From Mycobacterium sp. D16R12 (GTDB taxonomy: Bacteria > Actinomycetota > Actinomycetes > Mycobacteriales > Mycobacteriaceae): 64,000 bases of DNA. The DNA lies in contig NZ_MAFC01000023.1 of NCBI RefSeq assembly GCF_002013465.1, forward strand, positions 1-64,000, written 5' to 3'. A model generated the notes under the pieces. It had not been told where the DNA came from and did no database searches. It worked only from the letters and a program-made list of their open reading frames with translations. Below, one piece after another: positions 22,009 to 29,885 of the stretch; the first letter of the stretch is position 1, and every line of letters begins with the position of its first letter. Both the position numbers and the translations under genes were made by a program.

Positions 22009-22997
22009 CCGAACCCCGCAAGCTGCTGCGACTGGAAGTTCGCAACGCCCAAACCCCCATCGAGCGCAAGCCGGACTGGATCCGCACCCGCGCCAAGATG
22101 GGTCCCGAGTACAAGGAACTCAAGGCCCTGGTGCGCACGGGCGGGCTGCATACCGTCTGCGAGGAGGCCGGGTGCCCCAACATCTTCGAATGCTGGGAAG
22201 ACCGCGAGGCCACCTTCCTCATCGGCGGCGAGCAGTGCACCCGTCGCTGCGATTTCTGCCAGATCGACACCGGTAAACCCGCCGACCTGGACCGCGACGA
22301 ACCTCGGCGAGTCGCCGAGAGCGTGCACACCATGGGTCTGCGGTACTCGACGGTCACCGGAGTGGCACGGGACGACCTGCCCGACGGCGGCGCCTGGCTG
22401 TACGCCGAAACTGTGCGGTACATCAAGGAGCTCAATCCGGCCACGGGTGTGGAGCTGCTCATCCCGGACTTCAACGCCGTCCCCGAGCAGCTCGACGAGG
22501 TGTTCGCATCGCGGCCCGAGGTGCTGGCCCACAACCTGGAGACGGTGCCGCGGGTGTTCCGTCGCATCCGGCCCGCGTTCAGCTATGAGCGAAGCCTGTC
22601 GGTGATCACGGCCGCACGTGAAGCGCAGCTGGTGACCAAGAGCAACCTGATTCTCGGCATGGGCGAGACCAACGACGAGATTCGCGAAGCACTTGTCGCG
22701 CTGCACGAGGCGGGCTGCGACATCATCACCATCACCCAATACCTGCGGCCCTCACCGCGACACCATCCGGTTGATCGCTGGGTCAAACCGCAAGAATTCG
22801 TGGAGCTTTCGGAATTCGCGGAGGGCCTGGGCTTCGCCGGTGTGATGGCCGGGCCGCTGGTGCGTTCCTCGTACCGGGCCGGGCGGCTGTATGCGCAGGC
22901 GATGGCCCACCATGGACGCCCGCTGCCTGCCGAGCTGGAGCACCTGGCGTCGGCCGGATCGGCTGCCCAGGAGGCAGTGAATCTCATCGCGCGCTGA
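22005..22997 (+). CDS. lipA: Lipoyl synthase (radical SAM)
   Basis: 330 residues. It inserts two sulfurs into octanoyl-lysine using two 4Fe-4S clusters. The auxiliary-cluster cysteines are Cys52, Cys57 and Cys63 (CX4CX5C within [13 protein letters not shown]). The radical-SAM cysteines are Cys78, Cys82 and Cys85 (CTRRCDFC). A C-terminal RSSYRA provides the conserved serine ligand. The ATG at 22005 overlaps the lipB stop. It corresponds to Rv2218. Cluster supply could come from ErpA at 5.9 kb, which is inference. Confidence 0.96.
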   Translation: MTEPRKLLRLEVRNAQTPIERKPDWIRTRAKMGPEYKELKALVRTGGLHTVCEEAGCPNIFECWEDREATFLIGGEQCTRRCDFCQIDTGKPADLDRDEPRRVAESVHTMGLRYSTVTGVARDDLPDGGAWLYAETVRYIKELNPATGVELLIPDFNAVPEQLDEVFASRPEVLAHNLETVPRVFRRIRPAFSYERSLSVITAAREAQLVTKSNLILGMGETNDEIREALVALHEAGCDIITITQYLRPSPRHHPVDRWVKPQEFVELSEFAEGLGFAGVMAGPLVRSSYRAGRLYAQAMAHHGRPLPAELEHLASAGSAAQEAVNLIAR

Positions 22998-23013
22998 GAC
23001 TTAGACTCGGTAC

Positions 23014-23766
23014 ATGCCTAAATCACTGAATCCCGCCGAGGCCAAGGCCGCCAAGGCCGAGGTAAAGGCGCGCCGCAAGGCCGAATCAAAGGCGCGCCGC
23101 GCCCAGATGTGGCAGGCCTTCCAGATTCAGCGCAAGGAAGACAAGCGCCTCCTGCCGTACATGATCGGCGCTTTCGTGCTGATCGTGGCGGTGTTCGCGG
23201 TCGCCGGGTACTTCGCGGGCGGGATCAGCGCGTTCATGTTCCCGATCCTGGGCGTGGTGCTCGGCGTGCTGGTGGCGTTCATCATCTTCGGCCGGCGCGT
23301 ACAGAAATCGGTGTTCACCAAGGCCGAGGGCCAGAAGGGTGCCGCCGGCTGGGCGCTGGACAACATGCGCGGAAAGTGGCGGGTCACGACCGCGGTCGCC
23401 GGCACGACGCAGCTCGACGTGGTGCACCGGGTCATCGGACGGCCCGGCATCATCTTCGTCGCAGAAGGTGCACCCGGCCGACTGGGCCCGCTCCTGGCCC
23501 AGGAGAAGAAACGCACCGCCCGCGTCGTCGGCGATACACCGATCTACGACGTCATCGTCGGCAACGAGGACGGTCAGGTTCCGTTGTCCAAGCTGGAGCG
23601 CCACCTCACCAAGCTTCCCGCCAACATCACCGCCAAGCAGATGGACTCCCTGGAGTCGCGGCTGTCAGCGCTCGGTTCACGTGCCGCGGCCATGCCGAAG
23701 GGCCCGATGCCCGGCGGTCAGGCGAAGGCGCGCGGCGGGATGCAGCGCACCATCAGGCGCCGGTAG
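23014..23766 (+). CDS. DUF4191 membrane protein (Rv2219-like)
   Basis: 250 residues. The first 45 are a highly charged Ala/Lys/Arg/Glu helix (AKAAKAEVKARRKAESKARR). Two adjacent membrane helices follow (about 47-67 and 71-93) with a short Gly-rich turn, then a cytoplasmic domain of about 150 residues that includes GRPGIIFVAEG and PIYDVIVGNEDGQVPLSKLE. The family is restricted to Actinobacteria and has no assigned function. It lies 16 bp after lipA and probably shares its transcript. Its last 14 bases overlap the 3' end of the convergent P450 gene, marking the start of the accessory island. Confidence 0.88.
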   Translation: MPKSLNPAEAKAAKAEVKARRKAESKARRAQMWQAFQIQRKEDKRLLPYMIGAFVLIVAVFAVAGYFAGGISAFMFPILGVVLGVLVAFIIFGRRVQKSVFTKAEGQKGAAGWALDNMRGKWRVTTAVAGTTQLDVVHRVIGRPGIIFVAEGAPGRLGPLLAQEKKRTARVVGDTPIYDVIVGNEDGQVPLSKLERHLTKLPANITAKQMDSLESRLSALGSRAAAMPKGPMPGGQAKARGGMQRTIRRR

Positions 23767-24982
23767 ATCCCAGGCTGAGCTCCAGCTCCAGTTTGTGGTG
23801 CCGACGCACCATGATGCTCGGAACCCATTGGGCACCGCCGGGTTTGACTGTGAACGCGCGTGTCCGATCAAGCAACAGGTTGATCGCGGTACGCGCCTCC
23901 AAGCGCGCCAGCGCGGCCCCGACGCAGAAGTGCAGTCCCTTGCCAAAGGTGATGTGACTGCGGGGGCTAGGCCGGTCCAGGCGTAGCGCGTCAGGGTCCT
24001 CGAAGATCGCCGGATCTCGGTTGGCCGCGCCCCACATCAGGGTGAGGTGACTGCCCGCGGGCAGCTCGACCCCGCCGAGCGAGGTGTCTGCCACCACGTG
24101 GCGATGATGCCCGCGGAACGGTGACTCCAAGCGCAGGGCCTCTTCCAGGAATGTCGGCAACAGCGCGCGGTCGCTTCGAATGCGCTGCTGCAGTTCGGGA
24201 TTCTCGCCGAGGATGCGCACCGCGTTACCCATCAACCCGGCGGTGGACTCGCCGCCGGCGCCGACCAGCTGTACCAGGATCATCACGCCGATGTCCAACG
24301 AGATATCTCCCCGATTACACGCCTGTGCCAGGTATCCAAGCAGGTCCTCACCGGGCGCGACCAGCTCCTTCTCCAGGTGTTCGCGCAGGTAGAGGATGAG
24401 GTACATGGTGTCGGTGACGACCTCGGCCTGCCGCTGCTCGGTGTTGAGTCCCCCGAGCATCTCGGTGCTGGAGTAACCCCATTGCACCAGTTGCGGCACA
24501 TCCTCATCAGGCAGACCGATCAGCCGGGCCACCATGGTCATCGGCAGCGCGTCGCCCATCGCGGCCATCCAGTCGATGCCATCGCCGTCCACGCCGCGTT
24601 CCCACAGCCGCGTCCCGGTCGCGGCCATGACGGGTTCCAGGGCGGTGATCCGCTTGGCGACCAACGTCGGCAACACCAGTTTGCGATGCGCATGATGGAC
24701 CGGCTCGTCGCCGGTGGCCAGGACATGGGCGGGATCGGCGACGGGCCCCATCGCGGCAACCGTCGGGCCGGCCCCGGAGTCCTGGGATTTCATCAGCGCG
24801 GCGGTGAGGTTGGACGAGAAGTCCTCGGTGCGCTCGGTGGCCTCCACCACAAAATCCCAGCGCGAGACGAAATAGAAGCCGGAATCACCGACAGGCCACA
24901 CCGGCGCCGTCTCGCGCAGCCGCCGATAGAACGGGTAGGGGTCCTCCAGGACCTGCGGGTCGAACAATTCCACGGTGCTCAT
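23753..24982 (-). CDS. Cytochrome P450
   Basis: About 409 residues, a soluble class-I bacterial P450. The heme-binding loop is FGKGLHFCVG (Cys about 353). The I-helix carries GAGGEST, with the conserved acid-Thr pair, and the K-helix ExxR is in EEALRLESP. The N-terminus has no membrane anchor. It would need a ferredoxin and reductase, neither of which is adjacent. Substrate is unknown; bacterial P450s of this length often act on terpenes, fatty acids or xenobiotics. The ATG at 24982 was chosen; a GTG one codon upstream is possible. It is divergent from a tetR gene, whose product probably controls it. Confidence 0.9.
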   Translation of the reverse strand: MSTVELFDPQVLEDPYPFYRRLRETAPVWPVGDSGFYFVSRWDFVVEATERTEDFSSNLTAALMKSQDSGAGPTVAAMGPVADPAHVLATGDEPVHHAHRKLVLPTLVAKRITALEPVMAATGTRLWERGVDGDGIDWMAAMGDALPMTMVARLIGLPDEDVPQLVQWGYSSTEMLGGLNTEQRQAEVVTDTMYLILYLREHLEKELVAPGEDLLGYLAQACNRGDISLDIGVMILVQLVGAGGESTAGLMGNAVRILGENPELQQRIRSDRALLPTFLEEALRLESPFRGHHRHVVADTSLGGVELPAGSHLTLMWGAANRDPAIFEDPDALRLDRPSPRSHITFGKGLHFCVGAALARLEARTAINLLLDRTRAFTVKPGGAQWVPSIMVRRHHKLELELSLGSTGA

Positions 24983-25101
24983 CACCTACGAGGCTGACAG
25001 ACCGGAAAACCGCACGTCAAGGCATTCGCGAAACTGAGAAGCACCTGCTCAGGGCCATGCTCCGCGGCGTCTCACGGCAGCCGTTCCACCTGCACGCTTG
25101 G

Positions 25102-25135
25102 TGAGAATTATTGAGAATTATGTCTCATCTTGAGA
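25102..25135 (+). promoter_or_regulatory. Candidate TetR operator between P450 and tetR
   Basis: The 168-bp divergent gap holds an AT-rich repeat block. TGAGAATTA occurs twice in tandem (25102-25110 and 25112-25120), a 10-bp period. A perfect dyad, TCTCA-TCT-TGAGA, follows at 25123-25135, and GAGA (25113-25116) with TCTC (25123-25126) forms a second, overlapping inverted pair. The block ends 15 bp before the tetR ATG. The placement suits a repressor that controls both divergent genes. Confidence 0.5.
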
Positions 25136-25150
25136 TAGATTTAGGAATCA

Positions 25151-25795
25151 ATGTCACCGTACTCGGACTGGCTACATAAGGGCGACCGCCATGGCGCGGC
25201 CGCCGATCGCATCGTGTCGGTGGCGGCCAAGCAGATCGCGCGCCACGGGCTGGACCGACTGAACCTCGATGCGGTGGCCCGCGAGGCGGGATGCTCCCGC
25301 GCGACGGTGTATCGACACATCGGCGGCAAGACAGCGATTGTCGATGCCGTGTTGGCCCGAAACATCGCGAGCGTCACCTCAGACATTCAGCGGGCAGTCG
25401 AGTCCGCGGATGCGCGGCGGCGTGCGGTCACCGCCATCACTGCGTCGTTGACCGCCATCCGCAACGATCCGGTCGTCAGCGCGATGGTCGCGACGATGTC
25501 TCCGGCCTCGCTCGGGTCCTACCTGACCCCGTCCTCCGAGATCACGCGTTCGGCCTCGACGTTCACCGGTCTTGCTGATGAGACTGCTGCGCAATGGATT
25601 TCACGTGTGGTGATGGCATTTCTCTTCTGGCCCGCGACAGATCCAGCGCTGGAATCGGAGATGATCGAGCGGTTCGTCTACCCGGTCTTGAAAGATGCCA
25701 CGGCGTCGCGGGTCTCCGCCTCGGCGGCCAGCGAATCCACGATCTCTCCGGCCCGCACCGCGACATTGGACAGCAACGAGGAAGACAGTCCGTGA
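25151..25795 (+). CDS. TetR-family regulator divergent from the P450 gene
   Basis: 214 residues. The helix-turn-helix region is at about 16-62 (ADRIVSVAAKQIARHGLDRLNLDAV, then SRATVYRHIGGK). The C-terminal half is mostly helical and Ser/Ala-rich. The ATG at 25151 follows AGGAA. Its final ~39 codons run antisense through the 3' end of the N-hydroxylase gene, a 118-bp convergent overlap; that tail (SASAASESTISPARTATLDS) looks low-complexity and may not be an ancestral part of the protein. It is the likely ligand-responsive repressor of the P450 gene, as divergent tetR genes commonly are. Confidence 0.85.
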   Translation: MSPYSDWLHKGDRHGAAADRIVSVAAKQIARHGLDRLNLDAVAREAGCSRATVYRHIGGKTAIVDAVLARNIASVTSDIQRAVESADARRRAVTAITASLTAIRNDPVVSAMVATMSPASLGSYLTPSSEITRSASTFTGLADETAAQWISRVVMAFLFWPATDPALESEMIERFVYPVLKDATASRVSASAASESTISPARTATLDSNEEDSP

Positions 25796-26970
25796 CTGTG
25801 CTCCACCGATCCGTTGAGATAGATGTCCCCCGGGGCATCCGCCCGCGCCCGTAGCCGGTAATCGCGTTCGACAACCGGTAGGCCATCCGCATCGAATTCG
25901 TAACACGAAGCTAGCGCTCCCAGGAACGCTCGCACGTCCAATGGCCGGTATCCGGTGGCGTACACCACCAAATCGCAGTCGAGCAGCTCGGTCGAGGACG
26001 TCGGCAGATGTGTCACGGCGAGGCGCACCCGTTCCGGAGCCTCGTCGACAGCAGCGATCTTCGAGGCGTTGTGCATCCACAGTCTCCGCTGTCCGCTGAC
26101 CCGTTCCCGGTACTCACGATCGTAAAGATCAGCGATCAGCGGAGAATCGACCGCGGCATAGTTGGTGTCGCGGTGGTAATCGACCAGCTGGCGGCGTACC
26201 TCGGAGGGGGCGCGGTAGAAGTCGTCCACCGCGGCCGGATCGAAAATCCTGTTCGCGTAGGGACTGTCGTCGGCCGGGCTGTATCCGTAGCGGGCAAAAA
26301 TGGCATGCACCTGGGCATCGGGATACCTGTTGTGCAGGTACGCCACCGCCTCCGCGGCACTCTGCCCGGCGCCCACCACCGCGACTCGAGCGGGCGAGCC
26401 TTCCAGCGCGTCGAGCCTGGTCAACAGCTGGCTGCTATGCCATTGCCGTGCAGTGGGATTGATTCCGGACGGCATCGCCGGGAACGTTCCACAGCCCAGC
26501 ACCAGCGCCCGCGTATGCATCAGACGATCCGGCGACCGCTCGGTGGTGTCCTGCAGCCGCACCTGAAATCCGTCGGAGGCCGCCTGAATTCCGATCAGCC
26601 GCGAGGAGTAGCTGACATCCGCCCCGAGCGCCTGCTGCGCCCAATCCAAGTAGTCGTGGAACTCTTCCCGGGTCGGAAAGAAACTCTGCTGGTTGATGAA
26701 GTCCGGCAGCCGCCCCCGCTCGGTCAAATAGTTGACAAAGGTGTAATCGCTCTTGGGATTGCGCAGGGTCACAAGATCTTTGAGAAAAGCCACCTGCATC
26801 CGTGCCCCGGGGATGAGCATGCCCCGATGCCACCCGAATTGAGCCTGCGTGTCGACGAACTTCGCCGATGCCCGGTGTGGATGCTCGGCGAGCGCTATCG
26901 CGAGCGCGAGGTTCGACGGCCCGAATCCGACCCCGAGCACATCGCAACACGCATGGCTATCCGAGGGCAA
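25678..26970 (-). CDS. L-ornithine N5- / L-lysine N6-monooxygenase (siderophore-type)
   Basis: About 430 residues, of the flavin-dependent N-hydroxylating monooxygenase family (PvdA, IucD, SidA). The FAD loop is GVGFGPSNLALA (about 13-24). The segments FGWHRGMLIPGARMQV and FLKDLVTLRNPKSDYTF match the ornithine hydroxylases. The NADPH loop is VAVVGAGQSAAEAVAYL, and DLVVYATGYRPL is the C-terminal family motif. The TTG at 26970 is preceded by GGAGCGG and overlaps the upstream acyltransferase by 14 bp, so translation is probably coupled. It is less like MbtG than like PvdA. No peptide synthetase is adjacent. Ornithine versus lysine cannot be decided by eye. Confidence 0.88.
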   Translation of the reverse strand: MPSDSHACCDVLGVGFGPSNLALAIALAEHPHRASAKFVDTQAQFGWHRGMLIPGARMQVAFLKDLVTLRNPKSDYTFVNYLTERGRLPDFINQQSFFPTREEFHDYLDWAQQALGADVSYSSRLIGIQAASDGFQVRLQDTTERSPDRLMHTRALVLGCGTFPAMPSGINPTARQWHSSQLLTRLDALEGSPARVAVVGAGQSAAEAVAYLHNRYPDAQVHAIFARYGYSPADDSPYANRIFDPAAVDDFYRAPSEVRRQLVDYHRDTNYAAVDSPLIADLYDREYRERVSGQRRLWMHNASKIAAVDEAPERVRLAVTHLPTSSTELLDCDLVVYATGYRPLDVRAFLGALASCYEFDADGLPVVERDYRLRARADAPGDIYLNGSVEHSHGLSSSLLSNVAVRAGEIVDSLAAEAETRDAVASFKTG

Positions 26971-27793
26971 GGGACCGCTCCAGACGCTCCAAATAACGTT
27001 GCCGCGCAGTGTCCTTGGTGACCAATACCAAGAAGTCCGCCATGTCGAACTCCGGGTCAAAGGAAGGCGGTCCGCAGATACGGCCGCCGATGCGCAGGCA
27101 TCCGTGCAGCAGCGGTGGGATCTTCGCCTTTTCCTGGGGTGGGATCTCAGCCAGCGGCACCCCGTCGACAACGACCGGATTTCTGGGCACAACCCGGTAC
27201 TCGTCGGGGGCGGCGAACCGTTGCGCGAAATCATGCACCGAGCGCACCAACGATCCCCGGGGCCCGCCGTCCTCCATCCGGACCGACAGACAGCCAATCG
27301 CGTACTGGTGCTCGGTCATCTGCTGGTACCGGAAAATCCCGGCCCACAAGATCCCCATGACGGCACCGTTGCGATGCTCGGGCGCAACGGTAACCCTGCC
27401 GATTTCAACCAGTTTGGGCCGCAGCGGGTCGAGCGCCGAAGCGTCGAACATCGAGTCGGTGAACGTCTCCCCGGCCGCCTTGTATCCCTCGGGTGGGAGC
27501 AGCCGACAACAGCCGATGATGGCTCCGGTGTCCTCGTCGCGAGCCAGCAGGTGATCGCAATAGGGATCCAGCTTGTCCACATCGATCATCTCGCCCGTAA
27601 TCGGCCCACGAACGGCATGTGGCAGCGGCGCCCCCATTTCGTCGGCGAACGCCTGATACCTAAGTCGTTGTGCGGCTTCAACTTCAGCCGGATCTGACGA
27701 CAGAACAATGCTGTACCGTGGCCGCGGGTTCGCGTCCGTCCCCCGATCGGAACCGACACCGGGCGCTGCGATGAGAACCGCCGCGCTCTCCAT
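26957..27793 (-). CDS. GNAT N-acyltransferase, OlsB / acyl-ornithine (hemolysin-like) type
   Basis: 278 residues. The N-terminal RYSIVLSSDPAEVEAAQRLRYQAFADEMG and the following DPYCDHLLARDEDTGAIIGCCRLL match the family that includes OlsB, which makes 3-hydroxyacyl-ornithine, and autoinducer synthase-like acyltransferases (Acetyltransf_5). The later EIGRVTVAPEHRNGAV is the acyl-donor core, and MADFLVLV appears near the C-terminus. Family members acylate an amino acid from acyl-ACP. It overlaps the N-hydroxylase by 14 bp and lies 90 bp after the MFS gene on the same strand. OlsA, the second ornithine-lipid enzyme, is not in the window. Acylation of ornithine or N-hydroxyornithine is inference from context. 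Confidence 0.75.
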   Translation of the reverse strand: MESAAVLIAAPGVGSDRGTDANPRPRYSIVLSSDPAEVEAAQRLRYQAFADEMGAPLPHAVRGPITGEMIDVDKLDPYCDHLLARDEDTGAIIGCCRLLPPEGYKAAGETFTDSMFDASALDPLRPKLVEIGRVTVAPEHRNGAVMGILWAGIFRYQQMTEHQYAIGCLSVRMEDGGPRGSLVRSVHDFAQRFAAPDEYRVVPRNPVVVDGVPLAEIPPQEKAKIPPLLHGCLRIGGRICGPPSFDPEFDMADFLVLVTKDTARQRYLERLERSLALG

Positions 27794-27883
27794 GATCGAA
27801 AGCTACTCCCTCTGTCTACGACTCACCACCGCAATGCACAAATACCCGTGGGCATCCGTACAGGCAGGCGCGATCACCGATGG

Positions 27884-29278
27884 CTAGATAGCTAGCGACT
27901 CTCCGGTGGCCGGATCGTGCGAGCGACTCATCGTAGCGACAGCGAGCAGAATCAGCGAAACGAGCGCCGCACAGCCCGCCGCAAGCGCCCCCAACGACAG
28001 CACGCTGTCGATGCCCGCTGCGCCCGCAGCCCGGGCCCCGCTCTGACCGGCGGCGGCGTGCCCGAATGCCACACCCATGCCTGCTACGCCCAGAAGGATG
28101 CCGATCTGACGGCCCGTGCTCACTGACCCGGTCGCCATCCCGGCGTCGTCCAACGGCACAAACCGCAGTGCAGCATCGGATGTCATCGCCGAGAGCGCTC
28201 CGAGCCCCAGCCCGGCCAGCGTGGAGCCGAAAATGAAGTGGGTCCAGACCGTATCGGCGTGGGCCCCCGTTGCCGCCCATAATCCGACCGCCACCAGCGC
28301 CACACCGCCGGGAATGGTGACCATGGTGGGCAGCCGCCTGCCCACCAGAATCCCCAACGGCGCCCCCGCAATGGTTGCGAGCGTCAGCGGTCCAGCCCGC
28401 AGACCGGTCTCAAAAGCGTTGTAACCCAAAGTATTCATGAAGTACAACGCCAGATAATTGGTGGCCGCGATGAGCGTGCCGGAGGCCGCGGCCGCGGCCA
28501 CCCACACCCCGGCGAAACCGGGCGAGGCGACCAGCCGCAGGCTCAGCATGGGCGCAAGCGCACGGCCCTCCCACCAGAAGAACAGCACCAGAGCCAGCAC
28601 GGCGGCAACCGCCAGTGAGCCGGATGTGGCGGCGCCAATCCCCCCGTCGTGCAGGGAGATCACCGAGAAGACACCGGTGATCAGTCCGAAGGTGAGCAGG
28701 ATCGTGCCTACCCAGTCGACGGGTCGCAGCGCGTCGGCGCGAGTCTCCGGCAGGTGGCGCACGGCGATCACCAGCGCGATCACCCCCACCGGCAGGTTGA
28801 CCAGGAAAATCGACTGCCACCCGAAATGTGTGACGAGAAATCCGCCCAGCAGCGGACCGGCGGCGCTGCCCGCACCCATCACCGCGCCGTAGATCGCGAT
28901 GGGGGCACCACGGCGCTCCTGGGGATACTCCGCGGCGATGATCGGCAGCGATACCGCCAGCAGGATCGCCCCGCCGATGCCCTGGAGGGCACGCACTCCG
29001 ATCAGCATGGGTGCGCTGCTCGAGAGCGCACAGCCCAGCGAGGCCGCGGTGAACACCACCATGCCCAGCAGGTAGAGACGCCTACGGCCCAGACGATCGC
29101 CGAGGGTGGCGGCGGTGAGCAGCAGCCCCGCCATCGGCAGCGCGTAGGCGTCGATTACCCATTGCAGATCGGCAAGGTCGGCACCCAACGACACCTGCAG
29201 GTCTGCCAGCGCACTCGACACAATCGTCATGTCGAGCAGCAGCATGAACACCGCCAAGCAGACGGCGAGCAGAACCAT
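27884..29278 (-). CDS. MFS exporter, DHA2 (EmrB/QacA-like) family
   Basis: 464 residues with many membrane helices. The first helix contains LDMTIVSSALADLQ, the DHA2 motif D1. The loop motif A (LGDRLGRRRLYLLG) is at about 62-75, and motif C is in AVMGAGSAAGPLLGGFLV. DHA2 proteins export drugs, dyes and secondary metabolites by proton antiport. The ATG immediately follows the stop of the RDD gene with no gap, and the acyltransferase gene follows on the same strand, so it is likely the export step of that gene run. An unrelated drug-efflux role is the alternative. Confidence 0.88.
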   Translation of the reverse strand: MVLLAVCLAVFMLLLDMTIVSSALADLQVSLGADLADLQWVIDAYALPMAGLLLTAATLGDRLGRRRLYLLGMVVFTAASLGCALSSSAPMLIGVRALQGIGGAILLAVSLPIIAAEYPQERRGAPIAIYGAVMGAGSAAGPLLGGFLVTHFGWQSIFLVNLPVGVIALVIAVRHLPETRADALRPVDWVGTILLTFGLITGVFSVISLHDGGIGAATSGSLAVAAVLALVLFFWWEGRALAPMLSLRLVASPGFAGVWVAAAAASGTLIAATNYLALYFMNTLGYNAFETGLRAGPLTLATIAGAPLGILVGRRLPTMVTIPGGVALVAVGLWAATGAHADTVWTHFIFGSTLAGLGLGALSAMTSDAALRFVPLDDAGMATGSVSTGRQIGILLGVAGMGVAFGHAAAGQSGARAAGAAGIDSVLSLGALAAGCAALVSLILLAVATMSRSHDPATGESLAI

Positions 29279-29743
29279 CTAGCGGGATCGAATCACGACG
29301 GTGCGGGTCACCCGGTCGTGCAGACCACGGCCGTCGACATCGGTGATGAGCGGCGGCACGATCACCGCGATCAGCAGATTCCTGACAAACGCGCGGCCGA
29401 TGCCCACCGAGTTGGTTCCATCGGCGGGCGCTATCTGTACGCCCGCCAGGTATTGACCGGGGGTAAATCGCCACAGCCGCACCGCCACCACACCGATGAC
29501 GATCCAGGTCAGCAGCTGCGCCGAGGACAGCGTGGGTGACAACAGGTCTCCCTTGACGAACAGCAGTGCCAGGCCGCCGGCGATGAGCCAGTCGAGTAGC
29601 AGTGCCAGGAGCCGCCGGGCCATCGGTGCCGCCGATCCGGGACCGACCTCGGGCAGGCCGAGCTGCTCTCCGGGGTACCGAGAGTTGCCCGCGCCCTGCA
29701 CCGAACCAAGCCCCGACAACCATGAACCCAGGTCTCGCGCCAT
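29279..29743 (-). CDS. RDD-family membrane protein (Rv2219A-like)
   Basis: About 154 residues. A soluble Gly/Pro-containing leader (ARDLGSWLSGLGS) is followed by the RDD domain: ARRLLALLLDWLIAGGLALLF (Arg-Asp pair), a second helix (LLTWIVIGVVAVRLW), FTPGQYLAGVQI, and a third helix before GRGLHDRVTRTVVI. The function of RDD proteins is unclear; some are ion or proton antiporters. The homologue lies just upstream of glnA1 in M. tuberculosis too, on the opposite strand. Start at the ATG 29743; a GTG two codons upstream (29749) is possible, and neither has a clear Shine-Dalgarno. The MFS start abuts its stop. Confidence 0.82.
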   Translation of the reverse strand: MARDLGSWLSGLGSVQGAGNSRYPGEQLGLPEVGPGSAAPMARRLLALLLDWLIAGGLALLFVKGDLLSPTLSSAQLLTWIVIGVVAVRLWRFTPGQYLAGVQIAPADGTNSVGIGRAFVRNLLIAVIVPPLITDVDGRGLHDRVTRTVVIRSR

Positions 29744-29780
29744 ACTCACAGCGTAAAGGCCAACGAATCCGCGGTTACGC

Positions 29781-29818
29781 GTAACATCCGCGCAACATAT
29801 GGTTGACCGGCGGGCAAC
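29781..29818 (+). promoter_or_regulatory. GlnR-type box upstream of glnA1 (four half-sites at 11-bp period)
   Basis: Four half-sites lie exactly 11 bp apart: GTAAC (29781-29785), GCAAC (29792-29796), TTGAC (29803-29807) and GCAAC (29814-29818), each followed by six spacer bases. This is the actinobacterial GlnR layout gTnAC-n6-GnAAC repeated twice. It ends about 10 bp before a -10-like TAGGTT (29829-29834), a position suited to activation of glnA1. The perfect palindrome GTTACGCGTAAC (29774-29785) overlaps the first half-site. No glnR gene is in the window. Confidence 0.72.
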
Positions 29819-29885
29819 ACCAGCTTCATAGGTTCAGTCGCGCGGTCAAGGACTCACAGAGATTCAGGGATCAACAAGGAGAAGC

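Noticed and set aside
26008..27021. 337-codon open frame antisense to the N-hydroxylase
   Set aside because: No motif is seen, and the hydroxylase motifs on the other strand are strong.
27794..27883. Search for an iron-regulator box before the acyltransferase/N-hydroxylase genes
   Set aside because: No sequence resembling the 19-bp IdeR palindrome is present, so iron control is not supported by sequence.
29774..29785. GTTACGCGTAAC palindrome as a separate operator
   Set aside because: Its right half is the first GlnR-type half-site; the 11-bp repeat explains the region better.
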